From positions 34,314,427-34,374,426 of the forward strand of contig OX442315.1 in assembly GCA_949358305.1 (NCBI GenBank): a stretch of DNA of 60,000 nt, read 5' to 3'. Position numbers and translations under genes: made by a program. The stretch is from Strigamia acuminata. Taxonomy: Eukaryota; Arthropoda; Chilopoda; Geophilomorpha; Linotaeniidae. Below the pieces are notes generated by a model. The model did no database searches. It was given only the letters and a program-made list of their open reading frames with translations, and was not told where the DNA came from. This document shows positions 47,701-52,091 of this stretch, piece after piece; the stretch's first letter is position 1; each line of letters begins with the position of its first letter.

Positions 47701-48530
47701 CGTTAAAACTGATTAAAAATGGATAAAAATCTTTGAAACTGATTAAAAATGCATGAGAAACGTTAAAAAGCATTAAAAATGGATTACAAATGGATTAAAA
47801 AATCGATAAAAAATTTATCACTGTTTGGATAATTGATCGTTCGTAAATCGGTGTTTTGATAATCGATGCTCTAGTGTACACTGAATTCTGTTTTACACAA
47901 TTTTGATTTAACATGGTCTAGAAAAATAAATTCAATTCTGTTTTTACACGATTTCTTTTGCTTTAACACGGTTTAAAAATTACCTTTTTACAATTTGATT
48001 CAAAAAATATTTCCATTGACTATAATTTTCTACGAAATATTTATGTAATTTCTCTTATTTGTCTTTTTTACATGTTATTTTTTTGTATCTGGAACGTATC
48101 TAAGATGTAAAAACAGAATTGCGTGTGTTTGTAGCGTTTGTGTGTGCGCAAACAGGAATTTTTCTGTTTGATGTTGGCATCAGGATACAGCGTGCAGAAT
48201 TTCGCAATATCCCGAGTCCGGCGAGGGATAATGTTGAGTGGATTGTCCATTTTAATGATTTTTTGTACCAATTTTATGCAGACCGCTTTCGACGACTACA
48301 CTTTCCTTCCATTTACACTCTTCCTCGGTTTGTTTTGGATCTTCACGTACAAGAAAGTGCCCGAAACAAAAAACAAAACCTTCGACGAGATCGCTGCCAT
48401 ATTTCGCCCAGAAGGGGCAAACAACATTAACAGTCTTCATGGGGCTGGAAAGTCGCATACGGCAAGAGAAAATTCGTCCCTCATAGGTGAACAAAATTTA
48501 AATTCGTTAACTGAGAAGACTGCTTTATGA
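20753..48530 (+). CDS. Glut1: Facilitative glucose transporter, GLUT1 type (SLC2 class I)
   Basis: Major facilitator sugar porter, expected to move glucose down its gradient across the plasma membrane. Coding exons: 20753-20773, 25915-26010, 27193-27353, 28515-28639, 34885-34953, 35012-35221, 35500-35588, 35931-36029, 36101-36313, 36369-36444, 36507-36634, 48282-48530. They join in frame to 511 codons, close to the usual 490-510. Family motifs are all present: [10 protein letters not shown] in helix 1, GRKRG between helices 2 and 3, PESPRFLL after helix 6, [13 protein letters not shown] in helix 7 (the QLS triplet marks class I), [17 protein letters not shown] in helix 10, and [11 protein letters not shown] after helix 12. 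Introns follow GT-AG. The exon 6 donor (gtcttt) is weak. The start ATG has an in-frame stop 24 bases upstream (20726-20728). The last intron (11.6 kb) contains an antisense retrotransposon. The identity is secure; isoforms cannot be resolved. Confidence 0.93.
20891..21132. mobile_element. TA-flanked MITE, TIR CCGTATTTTACCG, copy 1
   Basis: 242 bp flanked by TA, with ends ccgtattttaccgatta and tcgataaaatacgg. It contains acgaacgatgaacatacgc and aatggcagttttgaataag. A reverse-orientation copy is at 35247-35461. It lies in intron 1 of the GLUT1-type gene. Confidence 0.8.
21135..22520. other. Intron 1 sequence, mostly featureless
   Basis: No exon recognised. About 22133-22215 holds a partial copy of the ttcttcgattctaagacgc element family (tttcttcgattataagacgc ... 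gagtgcgtcttggaatc). Confidence 0.4.
22521..22836 (-). repeat. Dispersed repeat, copy B (inverted partner at 16829)
   Basis: The reverse-orientation counterpart of 16829-17161. It includes tttctgtgccacagaaa and tttcctacacaggaaa, the latter being a mutated form of the copy A palindrome. Divergence between copies is moderate, so the element is not recent. Confidence 0.75.
23129..23638 (+). CDS. Unrecognised acidic coiled-coil ORF in GLUT1 intron 1
   Basis: A 169-codon + strand frame from ATG 23129. It starts [15 protein letters not shown], has an acidic stretch ([17 protein letters not shown], about residues 41-57), then a long heptad-rich segment (about residues 64-158: [60 protein letters not shown]) and an Arg-rich end. 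The block is markedly more GC-rich than its surroundings, as expected of coding DNA. A consensus-like donor (gaacag|gtattc, 23625/23626) and an acceptor-like tag at 23123 fit an internal exon. Alternatively the frame ends at TAA 23636, which overlaps aataaa. It could be a nested gene, an alternative 5' exon of the transporter (phase 0 would fit exon 2), or a retrocopy. I do not recognise the family. Confidence 0.55.
   Translation: MWEDMGERRAAKRQMRGSPDTATPYHQSEESELQQVYGNYIEEDEAGVDADAEDEDEDSSSVRSVLVGLQKQVAVMSVNLSAKIEEIQSERDTSSQLHAIKSQLAELTRTVESCQGEVADIKKDVVAIKSDIEQLQTAKEEIEGLRECVERLEEQHRRRRLRLLEQVFL
24075..24095. repeat. 21-nt perfect inverted-repeat arm (partner 24772-24792)
   Basis: aggacgattaatacaggac plus tt here is the exact complement of 24772-24792, 676 bases away. 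Between the arms lies the TIR element 24291-24741. They may be the ends of an older foldback element. Confidence 0.7.
24136..24155. promoter_or_regulatory. 20-bp palindrome with a consensus CRE core
   Basis: acagaatgacgtcattctgt is its own reverse complement. Its centre, tgacgtca, is the full cAMP-response element recognised by CREB/ATF bZIP dimers. It lies in intron 1 of the transporter. Function is inferred from the motif alone. Confidence 0.45.
24291..24741. mobile_element. Inverted-repeat element, TTAAATGAGCGATTA ends
   Basis: Left cattaaatgagcgatta and right taatcgctcatttaatg are inverted copies. The right arm also has two tandem copies of aagtaatcgactaatc. No coding content; target duplication uncertain. 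Confidence 0.65.
24800..25914. other. Intron 1 remainder, no feature
   Basis: AT-rich intronic DNA with several T and A runs. No further exon recognised. Confidence 0.45.
25915..26010 (+). CDS. Glut1: GLUT1-type exon 2: transmembrane helix 1
   Basis: The acceptor ttttttttcag precedes [16 protein letters not shown], then [16 protein letters not shown], with donor gtgagt. This is the highly conserved helix 1 of class I GLUTs. Phase 0 on both sides. Confidence 0.95.
26115..27040. mobile_element. TA-flanked TIR element, CACTACACCAGT family, copy 3
   Basis: Ends tactccaaaacgatacaacg and cgttgtatcggttcggagta form arms of about 46 bp, flanked by TA (26113-26114, 27041-27042). Subterminal motifs cactacaccggtgatacgg and ctcaaccaattggag match the other copies. 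A second element is nested inside (26336-26861). It lies in intron 2 of the transporter. Confidence 0.85.
26336..26861. mobile_element. Nested TA-flanked palindromic element
   Basis: Ends ccatgtttacatgtactcac and ggtaacatgtaaacatgg with TA on both sides. The arms continue as acttatctagataagt-type palindromes, and the same cttatctagataag motif recurs internally near 26525. Non-coding; it interrupts copy 3 of the family above. Confidence 0.8.
27193..27353 (+). CDS. Glut1: GLUT1-type exon 3: first outer loop and helix 2
   Basis: Begins [16 protein letters not shown] and ends IANRCGR, split after the second base of Arg. The loop lacks the N-glycosylation sequon (NQT) found in the mammalian GLUT1 loop. 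Confidence 0.93.
27354..28514. other. Intron 3, includes a degraded CAGTGCTGG MITE
   Basis: About 27536-27656 resembles 2490-2617 and 17756-17910: left gcaggactggatcggtccgg, right cccagtacagccct. It lacks a clear target duplication. Nothing else recognised. Confidence 0.5.
28515..28639 (+). CDS. Glut1: GLUT1-type exon 4: helix 3 and start of helix 4
   Basis: Reads [15 protein letters not shown], then [19 protein letters not shown] up to INCG, with donor gtaagt. FEMLIIGRF is the conserved entry to helix 4. Confidence 0.94.
28687..29235. mobile_element. hAT-type MITE with GTTCACTAG-type palindromes
   Basis: The 533-bp element 28695-29227 has ends cagtgttgtatc and gatacaacactg and perfect 8-bp duplications gataaaag (28687-28694, 29228-29235). 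The interior is packed with gtgaactagttcac and gaactaagttca words in both orientations. Small frames inside are not convincing genes. It lies in intron 4 of the transporter. Confidence 0.88.
29236..31441. other. Intron 4 stretch, no gene seen
   Basis: No exon recognised. Opposed 108- and 60-codon frames at 29811-30137 overlap and lack motifs. Around 30367-30595 there are inverted words (ggtgaatgtggcc ... ggccacattcagcc) that might mark a degraded element. Confidence 0.4.
31442..31786. mobile_element. TA-flanked MITE, TIR CCGTCTTCACCCGAAAATAA
   Basis: 345 bp with ends ccgtcttcacccgaaaataa and ttattttcgggtgaagaccg, TA on both sides. acaccatggtgt repeats occur four times inside and at the arms. 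Non-coding; in intron 4. Confidence 0.83.
32346..33410. mobile_element. Foldback element with 75-bp inverted arms
   Basis: 32346-32420 and 33335-33410 are inverted copies with very few mismatches (gattgctgtcatccaatcag ... and its complement). The 0.9 kb between them has no coding frame. Just left, tggtcaaaattataaactc occurs twice (about 32135 and 32307). No target duplication recognised. In intron 4. Confidence 0.78.
33616..33995. mobile_element. TA-flanked TIR element, CACTACACCAGT family, copy 4
   Basis: Left tacactcaaaaccaccataa and right rttttgagttta-type arms are inverted. It shares ccactacaccagtgatacgg and ctcgaccaat with copies 1-3, and gtggaaaagtagttctgttt with copy 3. In intron 4. 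Confidence 0.8.
34004..34195. mobile_element. TA-flanked MITE, CCGTATTTCTTCG family, copy 2
   Basis: Ends tggtattccttcgattctaa and ttagaatcgaagaagtacga with TA on both sides. The interior includes (gtaaa)n at about 34042-34070, not present in the 12271 copy. In intron 4. Confidence 0.68.
34885..34953 (+). CDS. Glut1: GLUT1-type exon 5: helix 4 to 4/5 loop
   Basis: A short exon reading [15 protein letters not shown] and LNLRGGLG. It carries the sugar-porter PMYxSE and LRG signature. Flanked by acag and gtgtgt. Confidence 0.94.
35012..35221 (+). CDS. Glut1: GLUT1-type exon 6: helices 5 and 6
   Basis: Reads [18 protein letters not shown] through [19 protein letters not shown]. The exon must end at 35221 to stay in phase with exon 7 (joining to RAALRRLR). 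The resulting donor gtcttt departs from consensus at +3 to +5, and a MITE begins 25 bases further on. Confidence 0.88.
35247..35461. mobile_element. MITE, TIR CCGTATTTTACCG, copy 2 (inverted)
   Basis: Reverse-orientation relative of 20891-21132, right end aatcggtaaaatacgg followed by TA. The left flank is CA rather than TA. It begins 25 bases after the exon 6 splice donor, and the exon 6 open frame runs into it. Confidence 0.8.
35500..35588 (+). CDS. Glut1: GLUT1-type exon 7: cytoplasmic helical loop
   Basis: Encodes [17 protein letters not shown] and [12 protein letters not shown], the charged intracellular domain between helices 6 and 7. Confidence 0.92.
35615..35873. mobile_element. TA-flanked MITE, TIR TACAGGGTGGAAGAAAAGTCT
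   Basis: 259 bp with perfect inverted ends tacagggtggaagaaaagtc / gacttttcttccaccctgta and flanking TA. Non-coding, in intron 7. The TA target and TACAG-type end suit Tc1/mariner (inference). Confidence 0.87.
35931..36029 (+). CDS. Glut1: GLUT1-type exon 8: helix 7
   Basis: Reads [16 protein letters not shown], then [17 protein letters not shown], and ends at donor gtaacg. It contains the sugar-binding QQLSGIN sequence. Confidence 0.94.
36101..36313 (+). CDS. Glut1: GLUT1-type exon 9: helices 8 and 9
   Basis: Begins [17 protein letters not shown] and runs through [15 protein letters not shown] to [15 protein letters not shown] is the second-half counterpart of the GRKRG motif. Confidence 0.95.
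36369..36444 (+). CDS. Glut1: GLUT1-type exon 10: helix 10, first half
   Basis: Encodes [19 protein letters not shown] and FFAVGP, splitting the GPGSIPW motif after the first base of its second Gly. Confidence 0.93.
36507..36634 (+). CDS. Glut1: GLUT1-type exon 11: helix 10 end and helix 11
   Basis: Reads [20 protein letters not shown], then [16 protein letters not shown] and VFLHMH, with donor gtgaga. The open frame continuing past 36634 is intron. Confidence 0.93.
36774..38363 (-). repeat. 3' LTR of the retrotransposon
   Basis: 1590 bp bounded by tgtgacg and cgtcaca, a 7-bp inverted terminal repeat. Inside, at about 37500-37830, are five degenerate tandem blocks sharing gcgtctgtga and ccactctagat, and repeated ctacaacggaatgttgg. 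A minus-strand aataaa at 36879-36884 is a candidate poly(A) signal. Two small plus-strand frames (64 and 77 codons) occur in both LTRs and are probably chance. Confidence 0.95.
38364..38375 (-). other. Polypurine tract
   Basis: On the minus strand aagggggact directly abuts the 3' LTR, the position expected for the plus-strand DNA primer. Confidence 0.75.
38376..38755. other. Retrotransposon region between pol and 3' LTR
   Basis: About 380 bp without an open frame of note. There is no envelope-like gene here. Confidence 0.7.
38756..43036 (-). CDS. pol: Ty3/gypsy pol polyprotein
   Basis: Minus-strand frame, open from the frameshift site to stop at 38756. From the in-frame codon at 42991 it is 1411 residues. 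Visible domains: aspartic protease (LMDSGAT, Asp about 147), reverse transcriptase (YLDD about 483-486, with [13 protein letters not shown] upstream), RNase H (TDAS about 633, [12 protein letters not shown]), integrase zinc finger HHCC (H958, H963, C993, C996), and integrase core (D1026 in SIDLMGP, D1085 in ISDNGKQF, E1120 in NITERANRT), then a GPW-Y module ([18 protein letters not shown]). All catalytic residues are present and I see no chromodomain. The most upstream part lacks a convincing ATG, which fits production by frameshifting rather than independent initiation. Likely competent, though activity cannot be judged from sequence. Confidence 0.95.
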   Translation of the reverse strand: MIQGVVQVAQPPLKELFPFSELSNDLFLRKDEFKLRHKPSHLTVPYVDDSKNKPPSLVISYEAVPVCRKTSSSTGGVDENLKVMTDQLENLSIFSGSWNAPKKPLVPKVFKLRKLLKLEKWNKKERKVLLGKLCNSKLINGGKDDPRMNVQIGGLDYNALMDSGATQCFIGVQLLSNTEIPVEFIQECPRGMRVCAVGIDHRPIGQVCLCVKWADKRRVTPTTFIILHKNVCGLILGHNFMRRTGINPNPRRAVFTCDDMPGWTAPYETTELNCCLASIRTLGLQGEGTPTSPDWAEKLVEGCNSSAEEKRLLVNVLLQLKNVFRDQLGCTKVAKHSIKFKPGATWKHQPYRMYNPAKKAIMTELVEELEADGLIEPATGPYISHPVIVAKPGGKYRLCIDYRWLNAITEVDAIQMPSIDLLIHHTNQAKYFTSIDLTKGYHQMEMEEEDKSKTAFYTPKGKFQFKRLPFGLCNAPSSFQHLMTTVLGDSLYKHALVYLDDIIIFSDTWENHLLHIKDVLEKLDAANLTINKDKSKFGRTSLRFLGHLISEGSLLPDPDKVSAVRNFPKPTCSKDIQRFVGLANFFRKFIPNIANIARPLTNIMHDQAKFVWDDPQTTAFETIKDILCDKDQALLHMPDMNKPFVILTDASHSGLGAVLCQDVELFCEKKQKLIMVPKAVAYASRVLHGAEVRYSTPELECLAVVWAIERFRPYIEYTTFTLESDAKALSWLMSTPEPSGRFGRWAVKIQCGAFKIIFRRGAMNQVADALSRAPLSALDTPDYDYIEPEEITHFYPTWNGNRCASLQVTETERKHFLTNVGLSLDFFSESYNPVRFHDSGEKGEEEGCTRENCRHIDVHNCNHENVHTALTDILKVVPPTRDEIIEAQLKDPACSKILVYLKGDEKLKNRITDKHWLNAIRGYTLDEPEENKGVMLIYFAPTDEEELNDSGNGFKAVIPRSLVRRALFACHGHPLTGHAGMSKTLDRAKQMYFWPRMSKDTRNYVRSCTHCQQYKPSQHQKHRASYTPHNMTNPWETVSIDLMGPKPAGRSQLKWILVIIDNCTKWIEVFPLATASSECIVNKMSEVFHRWGYPKKIISDNGKQFVSTIFNDFCRKNHVDIAHISPYHAAANITERANRTLKMMLALYSDIHSHWPKYLNSFAFAMRTAKSEATNCSPMILNTGRIVPLPFDPRITKHAIKFDKENPEAYVYSILDVIRRAHSEMHRKIQSNYEKHDRLHKDKYYICQFAKGDLVWKATHILSNKDKGISAGFAEKRDGPWEITAVLGGGSYTLRKLSDNTKAKAINIQDLMPYIPSYPIEEWTLDQKVGTNESHPTPDWMAGQVINSPELINEPVSMETEDLVEEKEEETSQISSKEDETPQNSSKKRKRFPSPVRQSKRRPKPNTKYVTDFVQLINCLKQVKLG
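43002..43042 (-). promoter_or_regulatory. -1 ribosomal frameshift signal at pol entry
   Basis: On the minus strand the middle frame reads ACA AAA AAC TGA. It contains the classic slippery heptamer A AAA AAC (43042-43036), directly before its stop. After a 7-base spacer comes a perfect 8-bp GC-rich stem, ggggg-ttg (43028-43021) with caa-ccccc (43009-43002), and an 11-base loop. Slipping back one base places ribosomes exactly in the pol frame. Heptamer, spacer and stem follow the established -1 frameshift rules. Confidence 0.88.
43033..43404 (-). CDS. Middle reading frame between gag and pol
   Basis: An open frame that overlaps the gag 3' end and continues 175 bases past the gag stop. Past gag it reads [19 protein letters not shown], then [19 protein letters not shown] and [18 protein letters not shown], and stops at TGA 43033-43035. 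Composition is protein-like in that part. Entry from gag would need a +1 change (or -2) somewhere between about 43404 and 43208. I see no recognised +1 signal, so a one-base indel in this copy is an alternative. No known domain. Confidence 0.6.
   Translation of the reverse strand: MKLKMKTSRKMTTQLTMVQWSDYLPPSMKRLLENAFSVTSLDILKENVPPLPKKLAGKTDSLNSNKRFNHSAPNPEFKRPKQNWVTSETLDSKFTDFQKNMVDLLIKHLPAATESVTPDETKN
43208..45091 (-). CDS. gag: Ty3/gypsy gag polyprotein
   Basis: 627 residues from ATG 45091. Arg-rich start ([20 protein letters not shown]), a long Asn/Ser/Arg/Pro-rich central part, a capsid-like region (about 370-540, with [18 protein letters not shown]), and one CCHC zinc knuckle at about 597-610 ([14 protein letters not shown]). 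It ends in TAA at 43208-43210; further stops in the same frame occur 9 and about 36 bases on, so simple readthrough into pol is excluded. Role: structural protein of the intracellular particle. Many Arg/Asn repeats explain opposite-strand frames in this region. Confidence 0.93.
   Translation of the reverse strand: MSIMARRPVRVRGTRGNRGARRRGGMCETPRGIVESDLESQGEENVPRDVSNPGSSQTDPLSVPHDLEVYCRHYQLEVTQFSSLCEAQQYTANNHHERNRVITPDVVVTNERSVSVDRTGPRSPATYRYQQLPGWRMNVARDDNGQLNSSLSVQPLIQLPTSSWRSNSAERMGNSGQGNISAPISRNLPSATAVNNILPAPTGNLNDSFRVPQPRTNLSVQPRGRNENYQNFQSHTQSDGDFRNYRNSRSQGGRAPPRNQRFPGAPGDPRDSDPNSSSDESHAGGGGNYNNNFHRRNNSRSPPPPDRHQNFQGEPNPPLRDQESRSTPNSNSASNLSDENVKQIIQGLVGQIRSPSNPSQNFGKGIEIPIFDGKQTEVARFLEIVKAVALGKGIPLDDMVHTAVPGRLLGHAQRWFHKQRHTFNSWRTFEASFLDCFDLVPLTRERRLLNVKQRADESLYSFLLRYTQEQGEVPPGDKTGRAQLFDNLTQESFTALCTQGMYGNFTVDDILQYVGANRSKFESSQLAAKLEYDNRENHPTPKLHEKSKIFPSKTSLRLTQTQDEVENEDESENDDSTDDGSMERLFAAQYEKTTGKCFFCHEPGHFKRECPALAQKISRENRLVKFK
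45092..45940 (-). other. Retrotransposon leader between primer site and gag
   Basis: About 850 bp of AT-rich leader. A 97-codon minus frame at 45230-45523 precedes gag and has no recognised domain; it may be a chance upstream frame. Confidence 0.6.
45941..45958 (-). other. Primer-binding site, tRNA-Gln type
   Basis: The plus-strand sequence atctcggtgggacctcca is what the 3' end of a tRNA-Gln looks like, including CCA. The minus strand is therefore complementary to it. It sits 2 bases inside the 5' LTR boundary. The assignment rests on recalled tRNA-Gln 3' ends, which differ by about one base. Confidence 0.75.
45961..47550 (-). repeat. 5' LTR of the retrotransposon
   Basis: 1590 bp, the same length as the LTR at 36774 and identical in every segment compared (constant offset of 9187). 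It contains the same internal tandem blocks. As the upstream LTR in element orientation it should hold the promoter; I could not place it. Confidence 0.95.
48282..48530 (+). CDS. Glut1: GLUT1-type exon 12: helix 12 and cytoplasmic tail
   Basis: After the acceptor attttatgcag the exon reads [36 protein letters not shown] and a Ser/Asn-rich tail ending EKTAL, with stop TGA at 48528. It joins exon 11 without gap or overlap relative to the family. A usable donor (atag|gtgaac at 48486/48487) lies inside it and could shorten the tail in another isoform. A candidate poly(A) signal aataaa is at 48892-48897. Confidence 0.93.
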   Translation, partial: TAFDDYTFLPFTLFLGLFWIFTYKKVPETKNKTFDEIAAIFRPEGANNINSLHGAGKSHTARENSSLIGEQNLNSLTEKTAL

Positions 48531-49790
48531 TTTCTGTTTCTTTTGACGATTGTCATGACTTTTTGTTGTGCCTATAATTTACCATTTGTTTTTTTCTTCT
48601 TCTGTGTTCTAATGAATATTTTCTTCCAGCATTTTGAGCAATTTCCATGTCTATTGGATCATTTTGTTTTTCTTTATTTGTTTTTGGTTATTTTAGCACA
48701 AGGAGATCTAGATGATGAAAGTTGTTAATTAAGTTTCTTAAAAATATAGTATTATTATTTTTTTTTGTTTCATAAATTGTTTACTAATTTCATAAGTTTA
48801 TTTTGAATTGCTAATCTTTTTGCTTTAGAAAAAAGTATTATTTTTTTTACTCTTTTGAACAGTATTTTTTCTTTATGATTATTGGCCTGTGAATAAATTT
48901 TGTTATCAAGAATGCTGCTTTTTTATTATTTATTTATTCATTTATTTATTTATCGTTTTAGTTAATGTTTGTTTTTATTATTTTGGCTTTAGTAGGTGAA
49001 TCCCATGGAATAGTTTCTGCATAATCATTACCCTGAGTAAGCCTGACAGTGTTAAATGCATAAGAATAGATCTTGGGGTACTTGGCACAAACAAATCCAG
49101 CCATGTTTATATAGGTGCATTTCTTAAAGAGGTTATAAAGTTATTATTACTTCTATTTTGAATACTTATCACTTTTTTAAATAATAATGACCGCTTTAGT
49201 GGCAAATACAGTAACCACTGAAGATGACCGGCAACAGTCAAAAGGCCTTCGGAGTACTAGCTTTGCTTATTGTATTTGTCTTTATAGCAATCATTATTTG
49301 ATTATTAGAGACCGGATAAATGCATAAATGCATGGAATATATTTATATTCAATATAAAGCCAAAATCTGCTATTAATGCATATTTTCCAAAAATCGAGTG
49401 GGCTCATTTCATCAAATCCCGTTTCCTCGAATCTCGAATTCTTAAACACTTGACTTTGATCCCCCATATTAACGAACTCGTAGTTAAATTCCTGAATAGA
49501 TCAGCTTAGCAAAGTTCTTTCTCATCACGAGACCCTGAAATTCATAAAGGGGAAAATCTACCCAACCCTTACCTATGCCTAACTCTTCTGCAAACCGCTA
49601 CCGGACAGCTTATAATCTTGTCCTCTGCATTGCCTTCAAAATCAACCCGCAGATTCCACGTTACACCTACTGCTAACAGACACAGGACCTTAACGTTTAA
49701 TAACTTCCTGCGCTTGTACGACCTATCGGCCATGGATGATGCCGTTCGAAATATCAACCGTCCGGCTCACTTCATTGCTAGTTACTACCA
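48531..49790. other. GLUT1-type 3' UTR and downstream DNA
   Basis: T-rich 3' UTR with a candidate aataaa at 48892-48897, then a (ttta)n run near 48925-48955. No further gene is recognised. Confidence 0.5.
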
Positions 49791-49794
49791 CCCA

Positions 49795-49930
49795 AACTAC
49801 TTCCGTGGGTGGCGCTCGTTATTTCTTAACGATCGTGGATGACTTTTCCCGCTATTCCTTTGTTTTACCCATGAAAACGAAGGGTGAAGTTTTCGAACTT
49901 TTCAAGCAATCCCATGCTCGGATGGCGTAA
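49795..49930 (+). pseudogene. Ty1/copia integrase fragment
   Basis: The frame reads SVGGARYFLTIVDDFSR, then YSFVLPMKTKGEVFELFKQ and SHARMA, and stops. This is the conserved start of the copia integrase core following the GP motif. The upstream sequence is scrambled and downstream is lost. A second copia piece (reverse transcriptase) lies at 15961. Confidence 0.83.
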
Positions 49931-49998
49931 ATTCGTCGTAAATTAAATTTGTACGTAGAGTATATACATTGTACAATGTTCGCACCACGATCAGTTAA

Positions 49999-50135
49999 CA
50001 CGTGATTGCGTTCGGGTACGGGTACGGGTACGGGTAGGGTAGGGTGTGGGTTTTCCCGGGTACGGGCGGGTACGGGTAAAGAATTTTTTTGGAGACGGGT
50101 AACGGGCGGGTAACGGGTACGGTTTTTACGACAAT
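49999..50135. repeat. GGGTAC-rich short repeat patch
   Basis: (gggtac)n, gggtagggtaggg and gggcgggtacggg words over about 130 bp, purine-rich on this strand, within otherwise AT-rich DNA. It may be the terminal part of a transposon. Confidence 0.65.
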
Positions 50136-50139
50136 GCAC

Positions 50140-51412
50140 ATCTCTGCTTCCCTGTAGAACGACTTACCTGACAACCTACGATCCTCCATCTTTGACTGCT
50201 CGGCCTCAAAGTGCATCTCCCTCTGCAGACATCTCCACACGTTTATTCTCAATGAACAAATGAATGTCTAATTTTCCTGTAACCCTTACTCCCTAGGAGT
50301 GACATTCGATGTTATAAAGTTGTTATAAAGTTATCGTTGATTTGACATTTAAAAAATAACTTTGAATTGAATGCACCTATTAAAAAAATAGAAATAACAT
50401 GGAAATGAATGTAGGAGATAACAGGCAATGATAATGTCATATGACATGCACTCATTTTTGGATAATTTCCAGCCAAAGCAATGATCAAATATAGCTCATG
50501 GGACTACCTCAATTTTTTATTTTATTTTATTTTTTGAGTTTATTTTTTTAAACACAAATTTGCATGTTTGTATTTATTTATTTTGTTGTAATTTTTTTTT
50601 CATACAAGTTTTTACCAAGATGCCAAAAAAATTGGTTTTGTTAATTTTTTTTTTTTTTTCACTAATAATTTGAATTTCACACTTTGCTCACAATTTATTC
50701 ATGCAGAAGTTAGTGTAAGTATAGAATCTTTGCTTTCAAACTGCTCACTCATTTTCTGTTTTGATTTATATTTTGTAAAAAAAAAAATTGCATGTTTCAT
50801 CTCCACAGATGTTGAAATTCTTGTAGGTCCAAGAATCACAAGCACAGTTCATTTGTATGCAAAAAGAAAAAAAAATTCTACCGGAAGCACATCTTTTCTA
50901 CATCTTTTTTAATTTGCACGTTTTCAGCTGTTTATGCACAAGTTTGGCTTGACACAGCATTTATTTTTGGACAATTTTTTCTAACTTAAAAAGTGCTTTC
51001 TTTAAAATTGGTCCAATTTTTGGACTCGCTTTACGAGTACTCCAAGCTGACTTTGGTAAGTTTTCAGTCCATATAAAGGAGAAGGGAGTAAGAAATGCAT
51101 CAGTTCAATGGCATTAGAAACAGGATTTTCCTGATAGAAGTTTTTTAGCAATCTGATTTATTTGGCCAAGAATTGCTTAAGCAATGGGCGGAAAATTTAT
51201 TTCCAAATACAAAATTCATTTTTAGGAATTATCAATCAAAAGTGAAAAACAACAAATGTTTCTGCTATCAGCAAAATTATTGTTGAAGATATATTTTTTA
51301 ACGATAACAAAAATCAAATGATCAGTAATAATCCAATAAATGTTGTGAAACTGAATGTGGGGTCACAAAATGGCCTTGAACACACTTCTGCCATTTTGTA
51401 CTAAGAAATACA
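50140..51412. other. Intergenic, no gene seen
   Basis: AT-rich with homopolymer runs. gaatgcacctat at about 50385 is the complement of the ataggtgcatt word at 49112, a possible remnant pair. No gene is supported. Confidence 0.4.
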
Positions 51413-51760
51413 TACCGTAAAAACTCGATTCTATACTCTTGTTAACTCCACCCGATCAGATCCAACTGGGTTCCAATATTCACCAGGATTATGTTGTGTT
51501 GTGTTCACACCAAACAAAACCGTGTTTTAGTAGCAACAGGTTTTAGGAACACCTCGCTACAACAGCTGCCAAAATGATTCGAATTTATTCATTTTCATTG
51601 ATATTAATTTACTTTTTAAATTTATTTAAAATATACTCATTCTAAAATCTACATGTACAAATACATGAAACAGTTTTAGGATTTTGTTATCGAATTGTGC
51701 GAACAATGGAAAGCTACAGACTTGTGCCTGCACAAGGTATTAGAATGAGTTTTCACGGTA
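51413..51760. mobile_element. TA-flanked TIR element, CACTACACCAGT-related, copy 5
   Basis: Ends taccgtaaaaactcgattct and tagaatgagttttcacggta are imperfect inverted repeats. The interior shares gttttagtagcaaca with the inverse words of copy 1 (about 13770). The family motif itself is eroded, so membership is tentative. Confidence 0.6.
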
Positions 51761-51973
51761 GATGGGGTAAAAGGGGTTGCGAGTGTAAAAATGTAATTTA
51801 CCGTAGTCTAGCTTGGAGTGAGGAGCAAATAAAGAGAGAGAGACTAGAGAGACTAATTCGAGATTGCTGATCCTTGGACTACAGATGTGACATCTATGAA
51901 TGGGGTCTATGACGAGCTGATGCTGAGTCGTATGATCGTGGGGCGGTGTTTTTTTTTCTTTCTTTTTCTGCAG

Positions 51974-52091
51974 TTCCACTAGCAGACTACTCAAATCGAA
52001 GCTGAATCGTTTGCTTTCGTTCCTGGCAGCCTCCAGTCAATCTGACTACGGATCGCAACAACATCCCCTGGTGCAAGAGAACGCCCTCTGA
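51974..52091 (+). CDS. Candidate terminal coding exon
   Basis: A long pyrimidine tract ending ctttttctgcag (51973) precedes a GC-richer stretch. One frame reads STSRLLKSKLNRLLSF, then LAASSQSDYGSQQHPLVQ and ENAL, stopping at TGA 52089-52091. Another frame, in phase with the internal donor of GLUT1 exon 12 (48486), gives VPLADYSNRS and a stop. It could be an alternative transporter C-terminus or the last exon of an unrecognised gene. Only transcripts would settle this. Confidence 0.35.

Larger units (their letters stand above)
36739..47873. mobile_element. Older inverted-repeat element split by the LTR retrotransposon
   Basis: tagagcatcgattatc at 36739 is mirrored exactly by gataatcgatgctcta ending at 47873. 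Removing the retrotransposon and one copy of its duplication leaves an element of about 350 bp. Its right half includes about four 30-bp tandem units (about 47640-47760, aaaactgattaaaaatggat). Flanks gtgtggag and gtgtacac match only partly. Confidence 0.7.

Noticed and set aside
48138-48281. Upstream extension of GLUT1-type exon 12 as coding
   Set aside because: Open by chance; exon 11 joins exon 12 at 48282 with exact family spacing.
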